A stretch of DNA of 64,000 bases, taken from Comamonadaceae bacterium (GTDB taxonomy: Bacteria > Pseudomonadota > Gammaproteobacteria > Burkholderiales > Burkholderiaceae_C). A program made the position numbers and the translations under genes. The stretch's first letter is position 1. Every line of letters starts with the position of its first letter. Positions 1 to 8,884 of the stretch are shown here, piece by piece. Location of the stretch: contig CANFLX010000003.1 in NCBI GenBank assembly GCA_947447985.1, positions 58,483-122,482 of the forward strand, read 5' to 3'. A model generated the notes under the pieces. The model was not told where the DNA came from. It did no database searches and saw only the letters and a list, made by a program, of their open reading frames with translations.

Positions 1-457
1 CGCACAAGGCAAGGTCAAAACCCTGGAATTCAATTGCCGCATGGGCGACCCCGAAACCCAGCCCATCATGGCGCGCCTGAAAACCGATTGGCTCGATGTG
101 CTTTGGGCCGCGACGGAGCCGGTAGGCGCTGCGGGTCTGGCTGACCTGGAACTGCAGTGGGACAGGCGCACGGCGCTGGGCGTGGTACTGGCCGCGCACG
201 GCTATCCCCAAACCCCTCGCGCAGGCGATGCTATTCAAGGCATTCCCACAGAGACCGAGGACCTGGTGGTGTTCCATGCGGGTACCCGCTTGCATGACGG
301 TGTGCTGCAAACCTCCGGTGGGCGTGTGCTGTGTGTCACAGCCCTGGCGGACTCGGTGCGGCTGGCCCAGGCCCGGGCTTATGAGGCGGTGCACCAGATT
401 CAATTCGATGGCATGCAGTTCCGCACGGACATCGGCTTTCGCGCCGTCAAGGCCTGA
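1..457 (+). CDS. purD: Phosphoribosylamine-glycine ligase, C-terminal part
   Basis: C-terminal 151 residues of glycinamide ribonucleotide synthetase, the cytosolic ATP-grasp enzyme that joins glycine to 5-phosphoribosylamine in the second step of purine synthesis. The gene is cut by the window edge and its frame is open from base 2. The stretch FNCRMGDPETQPIMARL matches the conserved metal-binding segment near the end of the ATP-grasp domain. It is followed by the small C-terminal PurD domain. The stop is at 455-457, 12 bases before the next gene, so purD probably leads or continues the long forward operon that follows. Identification is secure; the N-terminal half cannot be judged here. Confidence 0.93.
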   Translation, partial: AQGKVKTLEFNCRMGDPETQPIMARLKTDWLDVLWAATEPVGAAGLADLELQWDRRTALGVVLAAHGYPQTPRAGDAIQGIPTETEDLVVFHAGTRLHDGVLQTSGGRVLCVTALADSVRLAQARAYEAVHQIQFDGMQFRTDIGFRAVKA

Positions 458-469
458 GGACAGCGCCGC

Positions 470-1144
470 ATGCCAATGCAGTCTCCCTTGACGCCGCCCC
501 ATCCGGTGCAATTGGTGGGCAGCGCGCTGGCACGCAGGCTGCTCAGTGCCTTGGGCTGGACGCAGAAATTCGAGGGCTTGCCGACGCTGCAAGGTGTTTT
601 TGTGGTGTATCCGCACACCAGCAACTGGGATTTTGTCTACGCCGTGATGGCCAAATGGGCGCTGGGAGTGCAGCTGAACTTTTGGGCCAAAGACACGCTC
701 TTCAAAGTGCCCCTGCTCGGTCCTTGGATCCGTTGGTTGGGCGGAATTCCTACCGTGCGCAATGCGCCGGGCGGATTGGTGGGACAAGCCGTTGCGGAGT
801 TGAAGGCGGCGGCGCGTGAGCAGCGCTACTGCTGGCTGGGACTTTCTCCCGAGGGCACGCGCAAACGTACCGCAGGCTGGCGCAGCGGTTTTTACCAAAC
901 CGCGTGGCAGGCTGGTGTGCCGATTTGTCTGGTGCGTTTGGATTACGGCCGCAAGGAGTTGGTGGCCACGCATTTCTATCGACTCAGCGGTGACATGGTG
1001 GCTGACATGGCCGTGATTGCCCAGAGCTATGCCGGTGTGCAAGGCTACAGGCCGCACGACGCGTCGCCCGTGGTGCTGCTGGCCTCGGCACCGGAATCCG
1101 CTGCCAAGGCGTCCCGGTCACAAGGAGCAAGTCCCCATGTTTGA
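470..1144 (+). CDS. PlsC-family lysophospholipid acyltransferase
   Basis: A 224-residue protein of the PlsC/LPLAT acyltransferase superfamily, whose members move acyl chains from acyl-ACP or acyl-CoA onto lysophospholipids or related acceptors at the inner membrane. The catalytic HX4D motif is seen as HTSNWD at residues 49-54, and the substrate-binding motif as PEGTR at 127-131. A hydrophobic GLSPEG strand precedes the second motif. The protein is shorter than typical PlsC (about 240-250 residues) and starts close to its first motif, as in small single-domain members. Its last codons overlap the hemF start by 8 bases, so the two are probably translationally coupled. The exact acyl acceptor cannot be read from sequence. 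Confidence 0.8.
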   Translation: MPMQSPLTPPHPVQLVGSALARRLLSALGWTQKFEGLPTLQGVFVVYPHTSNWDFVYAVMAKWALGVQLNFWAKDTLFKVPLLGPWIRWLGGIPTVRNAPGGLVGQAVAELKAAAREQRYCWLGLSPEGTRKRTAGWRSGFYQTAWQAGVPICLVRLDYGRKELVATHFYRLSGDMVADMAVIAQSYAGVQGYRPHDASPVVLLASAPESAAKASRSQGASPHV

Positions 1145-2057
1145 ATCGATCTCCCCGGATACCGTGCGTCAGTATCTTTTGGATTTGCAGTCCCGCATCA
1201 CCGGTGCGGTTGCGGCCATCGATGGCGGCACTTTTGTTGTCGACCCTTGGCACAAGGCACCCGAAGAGCCTTTGCAGGGCAACGGCGTTACGCAAATTTT
1301 GGAAAACGGCGCCGTGTTTGAACGTGCGGGTTGTGGTTTTTCGCATGTGCGCGGGCCCCGTCTGCCGCCCAGCGCCACCCAGCACCGCCCCGAACTGGCG
1401 GGCGCGCCGTTTGAGGCCATGGGCGTGTCACTGGTGTTTCATCCGCGCAATCCCTACGCCCCCACCGTTCACATGAATGTGCGCATGCTGGCCGCCAAGA
1501 ATCCCGAAGGCCAGACGGTGTGCTGGTTCGGCGGTGGCATGGACCTCACGCCGATTTACGGGTTTGAAGAGGATGCCGTGCACTTTCACCAGAGTTGCAA
1601 AAACGCGCTCGCACCGTTTGGCGATGACAAATACCCCCGCTTCAAGGCCTGGTGCGACGACTACTTTTTCCTGAAACACCGCAACGAGCCGCGCGGTGTA
1701 GGTGGCGTGTTTTTTGATGATTTTTCTGAGCTGGGACAGGAGCGGAGTTTTGCCATGCTGCGCGCCATCGGCGACGCGTTCATCGGTGCCTACATGCCGA
1801 TTGTGGAGCGGCGCAAAGACCTGTTCTATGGCAGCCGTGAGCGCGATTTCCAGCTCTACCGGCGCGGCCGCTACGTGGAGTTCAACCTGGTGTGGGACCG
1901 TGGTACCCACTTTGGCCTGCAGTCCGGCGGGCGCACCGAGTCCATCTTGCTGTCCATGCCGCCACACGCGAGTTGGTCGTACCAGAACGTGCCTGCGGCG
2001 GGAACGCCGGAAGCGGCGCTGTATTCACAGTTTTTGGTGGCGCGGGACTGGGTTTGA
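1137..2057 (+). CDS. hemF: Oxygen-dependent coproporphyrinogen III oxidase
   Basis: A 306-residue cytosolic enzyme that converts coproporphyrinogen III to protoporphyrinogen IX by oxidative decarboxylation of two propionates, using O2. The whole protein matches the HemF family (about 300 residues). Recognisable blocks include [50 protein letters not shown] and [20 protein letters not shown]. The ATG at 1137 is preferred over the longer frame because a purine-rich AAGGAG site (1122-1127) lies upstream and the protein then begins where the family does. It overlaps the acyltransferase gene by 8 bases and the nadD start by 4. Presence of HemF implies at least facultative aerobic growth. Confidence 0.96.
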   Translation: MFESISPDTVRQYLLDLQSRITGAVAAIDGGTFVVDPWHKAPEEPLQGNGVTQILENGAVFERAGCGFSHVRGPRLPPSATQHRPELAGAPFEAMGVSLVFHPRNPYAPTVHMNVRMLAAKNPEGQTVCWFGGGMDLTPIYGFEEDAVHFHQSCKNALAPFGDDKYPRFKAWCDDYFFLKHRNEPRGVGGVFFDDFSELGQERSFAMLRAIGDAFIGAYMPIVERRKDLFYGSRERDFQLYRRGRYVEFNLVWDRGTHFGLQSGGRTESILLSMPPHASWSYQNVPAAGTPEAALYSQFLVARDWV

Positions 2058-2662
2058 GCAACAAGCCTGTGCGCATCGGCGTGTTTGGCGGTGCGTTTGA
2101 CCCGCCCCACCTGGGCCATGTTGCCCTGGCCCGCGCGGCGGTGGCACAGTGGGGTTTGGAGCGCTTGTACATCGTTCCGACCGGACACGCTTCTCACAAA
2201 ACCCGCAGCCTGACGCCCGCCCCGCACCGCTTGGCTCTGTGTGCCTTGGCCTTTGCCGATGTGGCGAAGGCGACGGTGGACGCGCGCGAAATCGAGCGCC
2301 ATGGGCCCAGCTATACCGTGGACACCTTGGAGTCTTTGCAGCGCGAGCATCCCGACGCCCAGCTCTATTTGTTTGTTGGCCAAGACCAGGCCCAGACCCT
2401 GCAACACTGGCATCGCCCTGCGGATTTAGCCCGCCTTGCTATAATTTGTGCAGCTCACCGCCCCCCGTCGGCGGACTCCGAGAAACATTTTGACGTGCTT
2501 GCGGCAGCGAAATTTGCCATCCAAAACCTGCACATGCCGGCCATGGCACACAGCGCAAGCGACATCCGAGAGCGCCTGGCGCAGCATCAAAGCATAGAAA
2601 CTCTGGTTCCTCCCTCGGTTGCACGCTATATTGCCCACCACCACCTTTACCAAGCACCCTGA
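2054..2662 (+). CDS. nadD: Nicotinate-nucleotide adenylyltransferase
   Basis: A 202-residue nucleotidyltransferase that makes nicotinate adenine dinucleotide from nicotinate mononucleotide and ATP in NAD synthesis. The ATP-binding [11 protein letters not shown] motif lies at residues 12-22, and the C-terminal SASDIRERL corresponds to the family ISSTxIR motif. The start is taken as TTG at 2054, which shares bases with the hemF stop (TTGA); GTG at 2069 is the alternative, and no ATG is available at the right place. The upstream GCGGGA could serve as ribosome site. The stop overlaps the next ATG (ATGA at 2660-2663). The nadD-rsfS-rlmH order is common in proteobacteria. Confidence 0.92.
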   Translation: MSNKPVRIGVFGGAFDPPHLGHVALARAAVAQWGLERLYIVPTGHASHKTRSLTPAPHRLALCALAFADVAKATVDAREIERHGPSYTVDTLESLQREHPDAQLYLFVGQDQAQTLQHWHRPADLARLAIICAAHRPPSADSEKHFDVLAAAKFAIQNLHMPAMAHSASDIRERLAQHQSIETLVPPSVARYIAHHHLYQAP

Positions 2663-3321
2663 TGACCACTACCGCCAAAAAAAATGACATCCAAAAGCTC
2701 CAGCGCGCGATCGTGGACGGCTTGGAGGACGTGAAGGCCCAGGACATCGTGGTGTTTGATACCGAGAATTTGTCGGCCCTGTTTGAGCGGGTGATTGTGG
2801 CCTCTGGCACCTCCAACCGCCAGACCAAGGCGCTGGCCGCCAGTGTGCGCGATGCCGTGCGCGACGCCGGTTTTGCCAAGCCCCGCGTCGAGGGTGAAGT
2901 CAATGGCGAATGGATCATCGTGGATTGCGGCCAGGCCGTGGTGCACGTGATGCAACCCAGCTTCCGTACCTATTACAACCTCGAGGAGTTGTGGGGCGAA
3001 AAACCCGTGCGCTTGAAGCTCGGCGTGGCCAAGCCTGCGCCTGTGGCCAAAGCGCCTGTTACCGCCGCTGCGGCCAAACCGGCCACCACGCTGCGCCGCT
3101 CCAATGCCGCAAAAATCGGTGTGGCAGAAGCCTTTCCGTCGCGCGCCCAAGCTGCAAAAACAGCCGCTGCCAAGGCCGCTGCGGCCAAGCGCGACGCCGT
3201 GAAGGCTGCTGCGCCCGCCGCAAAGACGGCAGTGAAAAAAGTGGTAGTCAAGACGGCTGCAGTCAAGAAAGTCGCTGCCAAAAAAGTAGCCGCCAAGAAG
3301 ACCGCACCACGTCAGGCCTGA
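2662..3321 (+). CDS. rsfS: Ribosome silencing factor with Ala/Lys-rich tail
   Basis: Residues 10-115 form a RsfS/Iojap domain, with [19 protein letters not shown] and YYNLEELWG typical of the family. The domain binds ribosomal protein L14 (uL14) on the 50S subunit and blocks subunit joining when nutrients are short. The protein is 219 residues, about twice the usual 105-120. The extra part from about residue 120 is low-complexity Ala/Lys/Val, with repeated AAKK and VKK units, strongly basic and resembling histone H1-like bacterial tails; it is probably disordered and may bind RNA or DNA. The start codon overlaps the nadD stop. Function of the RsfS domain is well supported; function of the tail is unknown. 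Confidence 0.9.
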   Translation: MTTTAKKNDIQKLQRAIVDGLEDVKAQDIVVFDTENLSALFERVIVASGTSNRQTKALAASVRDAVRDAGFAKPRVEGEVNGEWIIVDCGQAVVHVMQPSFRTYYNLEELWGEKPVRLKLGVAKPAPVAKAPVTAAAAKPATTLRRSNAAKIGVAEAFPSRAQAAKTAAAKAAAAKRDAVKAAAPAAKTAVKKVVVKTAAVKKVAAKKVAAKKTAPRQA

Positions 3322-3328
3322 GGCGTTC

Positions 3329-3796
3329 GTGCGGCTGGTCATCGTTGCCGTCGGCCAGCGCGTTCCCGATTGGGCGCAAACTGCCTGGGACGATTACGCC
3401 AAGCGCTTTCCCCATGAGATCAAGATTGAACTCAAGGCTGTCAAAACCGAGCCCCGGGGCTCCAAAACATTAGAGACCTTGTACGCCGCCGAGCGCGCGC
3501 GCATTGAGTCCGCCATCCCCAAGGGCGCCCGTATCGTGGTGCTCGATGAACGCGGTACCACGCTGTCGACCCAAGCCTTGGCCACGCGACTGACCGACTG
3601 GCAGCTCAGTGGCGGCGATGTGGCGCTGGTCATTGGCGGTCCGGACGGCATTGAGCCCGCCTTTCGGCAATCTGCGCACGAACGCATTCGCCTCTCGGAT
3701 CTGACCTTGCCCCACGCTTTCGCCCGGGTGCTGCTGATTGAGCAGCTCTACCGTGCCTGGTCTATCAACGCCAACCACCCCTACCACCGGGAGTAG
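3329..3796 (+). CDS. rlmH: 23S rRNA (pseudouridine-1915-N3)-methyltransferase
   Basis: A 155-residue SPOUT-class methyltransferase that adds a methyl group to N3 of pseudouridine 1915 in helix 69 of 23S rRNA on assembled ribosomes. The length equals the family norm. The knotted SAM-binding C-terminal region is clear: [16 protein letters not shown], then [18 protein letters not shown] and the terminal NHPYHRE. Translation starts at GTG 3329, seven bases after the rsfS stop. The gene lies between rsfS and maf, both frequent neighbours in this group of bacteria. Confidence 0.95.
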   Translation: MRLVIVAVGQRVPDWAQTAWDDYAKRFPHEIKIELKAVKTEPRGSKTLETLYAAERARIESAIPKGARIVVLDERGTTLSTQALATRLTDWQLSGGDVALVIGGPDGIEPAFRQSAHERIRLSDLTLPHAFARVLLIEQLYRAWSINANHPYHRE

Positions 3797-3802
3797 ACGC
3801 GC

Positions 3803-4405
3803 GTGAAACCCTTTATTTATCTGGCTTCGCAAAGCCCGCGGCGCAGCCAATTGCTGGCGCAACTCGGCGTGGAACACCGCCTTTTGTTGCCGGACGCCAG
3901 CGAAGACAGTGAAGCGCTGGAAGCGGTGCTGCCCGGCGAGGCCCCGCTGGACTATGTGCAGCGCGTGACGGCGCTCAAGCTGCAAGCCGCACTTGTGCGC
4001 CTCAAGCGTCTGCAATGGCCTGTCGCGCCGGTCTTGTGCGCCGACACCACCGTCGCGCTGGGGCGCACGATTCTGGGCAAGCCGCAGGACGCTGCGCATG
4101 CCGACCAAATGCTGAAGCATTTGGCGGGGCGCAGCCACCGGGTGATGACCGCGATTGCGCTGGCTGAGGGCGCGCGGATCGTGCGTGAATGCAGTGTCTC
4201 GCGGGTGCGATTTGCGCCCTTGTCGGACGCCGAGCGCGCGGCCTATGTGGCCAGCGGCGAGCCCATGGGCAAAGCGGGGGCCTATGCGGTGCAGGGCTTG
4301 GCCGCAGCATTCATTGAGCGCATCGAGGGCAGTTACTCTGGCATCATGGGCCTGCCATTGTTTGAGACAGCGCAGGCCCTGCGCGCCTTGGATTGTCTGG
4401 AGTAA
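3803..4405 (+). CDS. Maf-family nucleoside triphosphate pyrophosphatase
   Basis: A 200-residue Maf protein. Such enzymes hydrolyse non-canonical or pyrimidine nucleoside triphosphates (dTTP, UTP or modified bases) to monophosphates, acting as house-cleaning enzymes and sometimes affecting division. Family marks are [11 protein letters not shown] at residues 8-18, the [14 protein letters not shown] block with the catalytic Asp, and [10 protein letters not shown] near the end. It starts at GTG 3803, six bases after rlmH. Whether it corresponds to the YhdE (dTTP/UTP) or YceF (m7GTP) subgroup is not certain; the gene order beside rng favours the YhdE type. Confidence 0.9.
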   Translation: MKPFIYLASQSPRRSQLLAQLGVEHRLLLPDASEDSEALEAVLPGEAPLDYVQRVTALKLQAALVRLKRLQWPVAPVLCADTTVALGRTILGKPQDAAHADQMLKHLAGRSHRVMTAIALAEGARIVRECSVSRVRFAPLSDAERAAYVASGEPMGKAGAYAVQGLAAAFIERIEGSYSGIMGLPLFETAQALRALDCLE

Positions 4406-4410
4406 GCCCT

Positions 4411-5886
4411 TTGCAGCAAGATATTTTGATCAACTGGTCGCCCCAGGAAACCCGTGTTGCCATGGTCGAGCACGGTGCCGTGCAGGAGCTGCATGTGGAG
4501 CGCACCTTGGAGCGCGGCCTGGTGGGCAACGTCTACATCGGCAAAGTGGCACGGGTGTTGCCCGGCATGCAATCTGCGTTCATTGACATTGGTCTGGAGC
4601 GCGCTGCGTTTTTGCATGTGGCCGATGTGTGGCACCCCCCCGCGGAGGGCGAGACCATCAGCGCAGCTCGCAGCGCGCAGGCGCTGATTCCGATTGAGCG
4701 CCAGGTGTTTGAAGGCCAGGCCTTGATGGTCCAGGTGATCAAAGACCCCATGGGCACCAAAGGCGCGCGGCTGTCGACCCAGATCAGCATTGCGGGGCGG
4801 TTTCTGGTGTTTTTGCCGCAGGACGATCACATCGGTGTTTCGCAAAAAATACCCCTGGCCCAGCGCGAGGAATTGCGCCAGCGCGTCCAGACGCTGGCGG
4901 GCACCGAGGGCGGCGGCTTTATTCTGCGCACCAACGCCGAAGACGCGCAGGATGCGGAGCTGTCTGACGACATTGCCTACCTGCGCAAAGCCTGGTCCCG
5001 TATCAAAAGCGCATCGCTCAAATTGCCACCCCCGAGCTTGTTACACCAGGACTTGAATCTGCTGCAACGTGTGCTGCGTGACATGGTGAGCGAGACCACG
5101 CAGACCATTCGGGTTGACTCTCGTGAACAGTTTGAGTTGTTGCAAGCCTTTGGGGCGGAATTCATGCCGCAAGCCGTGAAAAAGTTGCAGCACTACAAAG
5201 GCGAGCGTCCGATATTTGACCTCTACGCCATTGACGAAGAAATCGCCAAAGCGCTGGGGCGTCGCGTCGATTTGAAGTCGGGCGGTTATCTGATCATCGA
5301 CCAGACCGAAGCGCTGACCACGGTGGATGTGAACACCGGTGGCTTTGTCGGCGCACGCAATTTTGACGACACGATTTTCAAGACCAACCTGGAAGCCGCG
5401 CAGGCCATTGCCCGCCAACTGCGCTTGCGCAATCTGGGCGGCATCATCATCGCCGACTTCATTGACATGGCGCGCGCCGACCACCGCGAGGCGGTGTTGG
5501 CAGAGTTCAAAAAGCAGCTGGCGCGTGACCGCGTCAAGACCATGGCGGGTGGTTTTTCGCAGCTCGGTCTGGTGGAGATGACGCGCAAGCGCACCCGCGA
5601 ATCATTGGCCCATATGCTGTGCGAGCCCTGCCCGGTGTGCGAGGGCAAAGGCATCGTTAAAACCGCACGCAGCGTGGTGTACGACATTTTTCGCGAAATC
5701 TTGCGCGAGGCGCGGCAGTTCAATCCGCAAGAGTTCCGCATCGTGGCTGCACCCAAGGTGATTGAGCTCTTTTTGGATGAAGAAAGCCAGCACCTGGCGG
5801 GCCTGAGCGAATTCATCGGCAAACCTGTGTCCTTGCAAAGTGAAACCGCCATGGGCCAGGAACAGTACGACATCGTGCTGCTGTAG
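4411..5886 (+). CDS. rng: Ribonuclease G
   Basis: A 491-residue RNase E/G-family endoribonuclease that matures the 5' end of 16S rRNA and takes part in mRNA decay; E. coli RNase G has 489 residues. An S1 RNA-binding domain occupies about residues 35-125. The catalytic core holds the metal-binding DVNTGGF and IIADFIDM segments, and the Zn-link CEPCPVC lies near residue 405. The start is placed at TTG 4411 because GGAG (4399-4402) sits at a suitable distance and the protein then begins like its relatives; another TTG lies at 4393. The gene has no RNase E-type C-terminal scaffold. It is probably last in the long forward operon. Confidence 0.94.
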   Translation: MQQDILINWSPQETRVAMVEHGAVQELHVERTLERGLVGNVYIGKVARVLPGMQSAFIDIGLERAAFLHVADVWHPPAEGETISAARSAQALIPIERQVFEGQALMVQVIKDPMGTKGARLSTQISIAGRFLVFLPQDDHIGVSQKIPLAQREELRQRVQTLAGTEGGGFILRTNAEDAQDAELSDDIAYLRKAWSRIKSASLKLPPPSLLHQDLNLLQRVLRDMVSETTQTIRVDSREQFELLQAFGAEFMPQAVKKLQHYKGERPIFDLYAIDEEIAKALGRRVDLKSGGYLIIDQTEALTTVDVNTGGFVGARNFDDTIFKTNLEAAQAIARQLRLRNLGGIIIADFIDMARADHREAVLAEFKKQLARDRVKTMAGGFSQLGLVEMTRKRTRESLAHMLCEPCPVCEGKGIVKTARSVVYDIFREILREARQFNPQEFRIVAAPKVIELFLDEESQHLAGLSEFIGKPVSLQSETAMGQEQYDIVLL

Positions 5887-5889
5887 CCC

Positions 5890-7029
5890 ATGCGCCAAAA
5901 GATTGCCGTCCTGAGCCGCAATTTTTCGACCACCGGGGGGGGTGCGGAACGCTATGCCGTGGCGGTGGTGGAGCAGCTCGCGCAGCGCCACGAGGTGCAT
6001 GTGTTCACGCAACAGGTGGGCAACAGGCTAGCGGGGGTGACCTACCACCGGGTGGCCCTGCGCTTGGAGCGGCCGCGCTGGATCAACCAATGGATTTTTG
6101 CCATCGCCACGGGGTGGGCAACGCGCAAGGGTTTTGACGTCGTTCACTCCCATGAAAACCTCTGGCACGGCAATGTGCAAACCGTCCATGTGCTTCCCGT
6201 GAAATACAGCCTGAGCCACGGGAAAACGGCGTGGGCGCTGTGGCGGGCTTACCTGAAGGCGGCAAGCAGTTTGCGGCTGCTGACTTATTTGTGGCTTGAA
6301 AAAAAGCGCTTCACGATCCAAGGCGGCCGGCGCATTGTCGTGACCTCCGAAGCGCTGCGCCTGGCGATGCTGGAGGCCTATCCGGCGGTGGTCGGCGCCA
6401 TGGAGGTGATCAGCCCGGGCGTGGTGATGCCAGCAGCCGCCACTGGCGCGCAGGACAAGCAGCAGGCGCGTGCAGAACTGGGATTGCCCTCGCAGGGGAC
6501 TTGCGTTTTATTTGTCGGCAATGATTTTCAAAAAAAGGGTTTGCCCAGCCTGATCAAGGCGCTGGCCCAGCTGCCGCCTGACTGTTTTGTGGCCGTCGTG
6601 GGGCACCCTCGGCAGCGGGAGTCCATGCAGCAGTTGGCACAAGAGCTTGGTGTGCTGCCGCGGCTTGTTTTTCTGGGTGCTCTGCGCGACATGGAAAACG
6701 CCTACCGCGCGGCCGATGTACTGGTGCACCCCACCTTGCAGGACAGTTACGCCATGGTCGTGCTGGAGGCCATGGCCCATGGGGTTCCGGTGGTGGTCAG
6801 CGGCCTGCCCTACTGTGGCATTGCGGGTGAACTGACGCACTTGGCGCAGGCATGGATACTGTCCGATCCGCAGGACGCGGACGCTCTGGTGCAGGCAGTG
6901 GGCACGGTGCTGGGGGATACCACGCTGGCGCAGGGCCTGGTTGCCCAGGGACTGGCTTTTGCCCGCGCGCATTCCTGGGCCCACGCCGGTTACCAACACG
7001 AGCAGCTGTTTCAGCGCTTCGGTGGGTAG
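5890..7029 (+). CDS. GT4-family glycosyltransferase
   Basis: A 379-residue glycosyltransferase of the GT-B fold, family GT4. The N-terminal half starts with a glycine-rich STTGGGAERYAV loop (residues 15-26) that typifies WaaG-like and related enzymes. The C-terminal half has FVGNDFQKKG, the LVHPTLQDSYAMVVLEAMAH donor-site block with the EX7E arrangement, and GVPVVVSG. Such proteins transfer a nucleotide-sugar residue to LPS core or another envelope glycan at the cytoplasmic face of the inner membrane. The gene begins three bases after rng and precedes a deacetylase and a GT9 gene, consistent with an LPS core locus. Donor and acceptor are not predictable here. Confidence 0.85.
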   Translation: MRQKIAVLSRNFSTTGGGAERYAVAVVEQLAQRHEVHVFTQQVGNRLAGVTYHRVALRLERPRWINQWIFAIATGWATRKGFDVVHSHENLWHGNVQTVHVLPVKYSLSHGKTAWALWRAYLKAASSLRLLTYLWLEKKRFTIQGGRRIVVTSEALRLAMLEAYPAVVGAMEVISPGVVMPAAATGAQDKQQARAELGLPSQGTCVLFVGNDFQKKGLPSLIKALAQLPPDCFVAVVGHPRQRESMQQLAQELGVLPRLVFLGALRDMENAYRAADVLVHPTLQDSYAMVVLEAMAHGVPVVVSGLPYCGIAGELTHLAQAWILSDPQDADALVQAVGTVLGDTTLAQGLVAQGLAFARAHSWAHAGYQHEQLFQRFGG

Positions 7030-7041
7030 AGAAAGCGAACG

Positions 7042-7797
7042 ATGCGCTCGATTCCAATACTGATGTACCACCAGATCGATGTGCCGCCGCCCAAGGGCAG
7101 TACCTTGCGCGGTCTGGTTGTGGCGCCACGCAATTTTTGGTGGCACATGGCGGCGCTGCGGCTGTGTGGTTACCGCGGCCTGTCGATGACGCAGCTGGAG
7201 CCCTATTTGCGAGGTGAGCGCCAGGGCAAGGTATTCGGCATCACCTTTGACGACGGCTATGAAAACAATCTGCGGTGCGCGCTGCCGGTATTGAAGCGTT
7301 TTGGTTTTTCCAGCACCTGTTACGTGGTGGCGCAAGCGGTCGGTCAGACCAACCGCTGGGATGCCGAGCAAGGCATCGGGCAAGTGCCAATGATGGACGC
7401 AGCGCAACTCCAGCGTTGGGTGGACGCCGGCCAAGAGATTGGCTCGCACACGCTGAACCACGCCAAACTTACTGCGCTCACCGATGAACAGCAATGGCAC
7501 GAAATCGCAGAATCAAAACAGGCGCTTGAAGCCTTGGTAAAACAAGCGCAAGGTGTGCGGCATTTTTGCTATCCCTATGGCCTGTATGACGCGACAAGCA
7601 TCGATGCGGTGAAGTCCGCAGGCTATGCCACTGCCACGACCACGGTACGTGCAAGGGTCGCCGTGGATGCTGCAGCGCAAAGGTCTTTGCGGCTTCTGGA
7701 GTTACCGCGGGTCTTGGTCAGTCGCAGCACCACGTTCTTGCATTTGCTGCTCAAGTGCTTTACGTCGTATGAAGATCGCCACACCCCTTCCCACTGA
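7042..7797 (+). CDS. Polysaccharide deacetylase family protein
   Basis: A 251-residue NodB-type (carbohydrate esterase family 4) deacetylase. The catalytic base and metal Asp are in TFDDGY (residues 68-73) and the metal-binding histidines in SHTLNH (135-140); a later CYPYG strand also fits the fold. There is no obvious signal peptide, so it may act on a cytoplasmic or membrane-linked glycan intermediate rather than on mature wall. It lies between two glycosyltransferase genes, 12 bases after the first and overlapping the longest form of the second. Removal of N-acetyl groups from LPS or exopolysaccharide sugars is the likely role; the exact substrate is unknown. Confidence 0.82.
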   Translation: MRSIPILMYHQIDVPPPKGSTLRGLVVAPRNFWWHMAALRLCGYRGLSMTQLEPYLRGERQGKVFGITFDDGYENNLRCALPVLKRFGFSSTCYVVAQAVGQTNRWDAEQGIGQVPMMDAAQLQRWVDAGQEIGSHTLNHAKLTALTDEQQWHEIAESKQALEALVKQAQGVRHFCYPYGLYDATSIDAVKSAGYATATTTVRARVAVDAAAQRSLRLLELPRVLVSRSTTFLHLLLKCFTSYEDRHTPSH

Positions 7798-7816
7798 TGC
7801 CGCACCGCCCGCCACC

Positions 7817-8884
7817 ATGAACCCCAAGAACATTCTCTTGATTAAGGCCCACAGCATGGGTATTGGCGACTTGCTGCGAAGCTCGGCCGCATGGAGCGCC
7901 TTAAAGGCGAAGTGGCCCTCGGCACAGCTGCACTTTTTGATGCTGAGCAACCACGCGGGCTATCCGTCGGAGGCGCTGATCGAATCGCACCACTTGCTCA
8001 GCAGCGTCAATTTCGTAACGGTGAAGCAGGGCCAACCCGGAGCGCAGAAGCAAGTAAAAGTACCCCTGGCCCAGACGCTGCACACCGTGCTCGAGCGGCT
8101 GGCGCACCAGCCCATTGATCTGGTGATTGACTTTGAGACCGGTGGCCTGAAGACCTCGTGGCTGACCTGGCGGATTGCGCGGGCCAAGCGCGCCACCTCG
8201 GTGGGCATTGCGCAATTTCCGCTGCGGCGGTTTTTTTATGACGTGGCGGCACCCTCGAGCCGGGACTACCAAGCCCGGCACGGTTTGCCACGCTTGATGG
8301 ACTACACCGAGAAAGATTTCGTCGCACTGGCGGCCTTGGGTATTGAGCGGGGCGAGACCCGCATTGCCCTGCGTCCGGCGGCCCAGGGGGTGCTGTGGCA
8401 ACAGCAGCACGCGGCAGCGTTTTCTCAGGCGATGACCGTGGTGCTCAACATCGGCTGCGGAACGGCTGACGCTTTGGTCAAGCGCCCGCCCATGGCGCAC
8501 ATTGTGCAATGCTGCGCCGCACTGCATGCCCTGCGACCCTTTCATCTGCACCTGTCAGGCGCGACTTTTGAGCGCGAGGTGAACCAGGAATTTGCCGAAT
8601 TGTTTGCAGCCCAGGTGCGAAGGGCAGGGCAGCAGGCGCAGGTGACAGACTGGTCAGGCCAGTTGTCTTTGGACCAATTGGCGGGCTTGTTGGAGCGGGC
8701 CGATTTGGCCATCAGCAGCGACTCGGGGCCCTACCACATGGCGGTGGCGCTGGGGATTCCTACGCTGTGCTGGTTTAACTTTGATACGCCTGCGTCCTAC
8801 CACCACCACCACGATGTCGTCTGTCTGGTGATGCCAGAAACCGATGCCTTTGTCAGCGCCGCACAGCAGCTGCTTGCGGCTTAG
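7817..8884 (+). CDS. GT9-family (heptosyltransferase-like) glycosyltransferase
   Basis: A 355-residue GT9 family protein, related to the heptosyltransferases of LPS inner core. It begins with a Rossmann strand (NILLIKAHSMGIGDLL), and has the family C-terminal block AISSDSGPYHMAVALGIPTL followed by a His/Asp-rich end (YHHHHD). The start at ATG 7817 places the first beta-strand four residues in; ATG 7769, overlapping the deacetylase gene by 29 bases, is the alternative. The stop TAG (8882-8884) overlaps the msbA stop on the other strand. The protein lacks convincing marks to separate heptose from other donors. Confidence 0.78.
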   Translation: MNPKNILLIKAHSMGIGDLLRSSAAWSALKAKWPSAQLHFLMLSNHAGYPSEALIESHHLLSSVNFVTVKQGQPGAQKQVKVPLAQTLHTVLERLAHQPIDLVIDFETGGLKTSWLTWRIARAKRATSVGIAQFPLRRFFYDVAAPSSRDYQARHGLPRLMDYTEKDFVALAALGIERGETRIALRPAAQGVLWQQQHAAAFSQAMTVVLNIGCGTADALVKRPPMAHIVQCCAALHALRPFHLHLSGATFEREVNQEFAELFAAQVRRAGQQAQVTDWSGQLSLDQLAGLLERADLAISSDSGPYHMAVALGIPTLCWFNFDTPASYHHHHDVVCLVMPETDAFVSAAQQLLAA

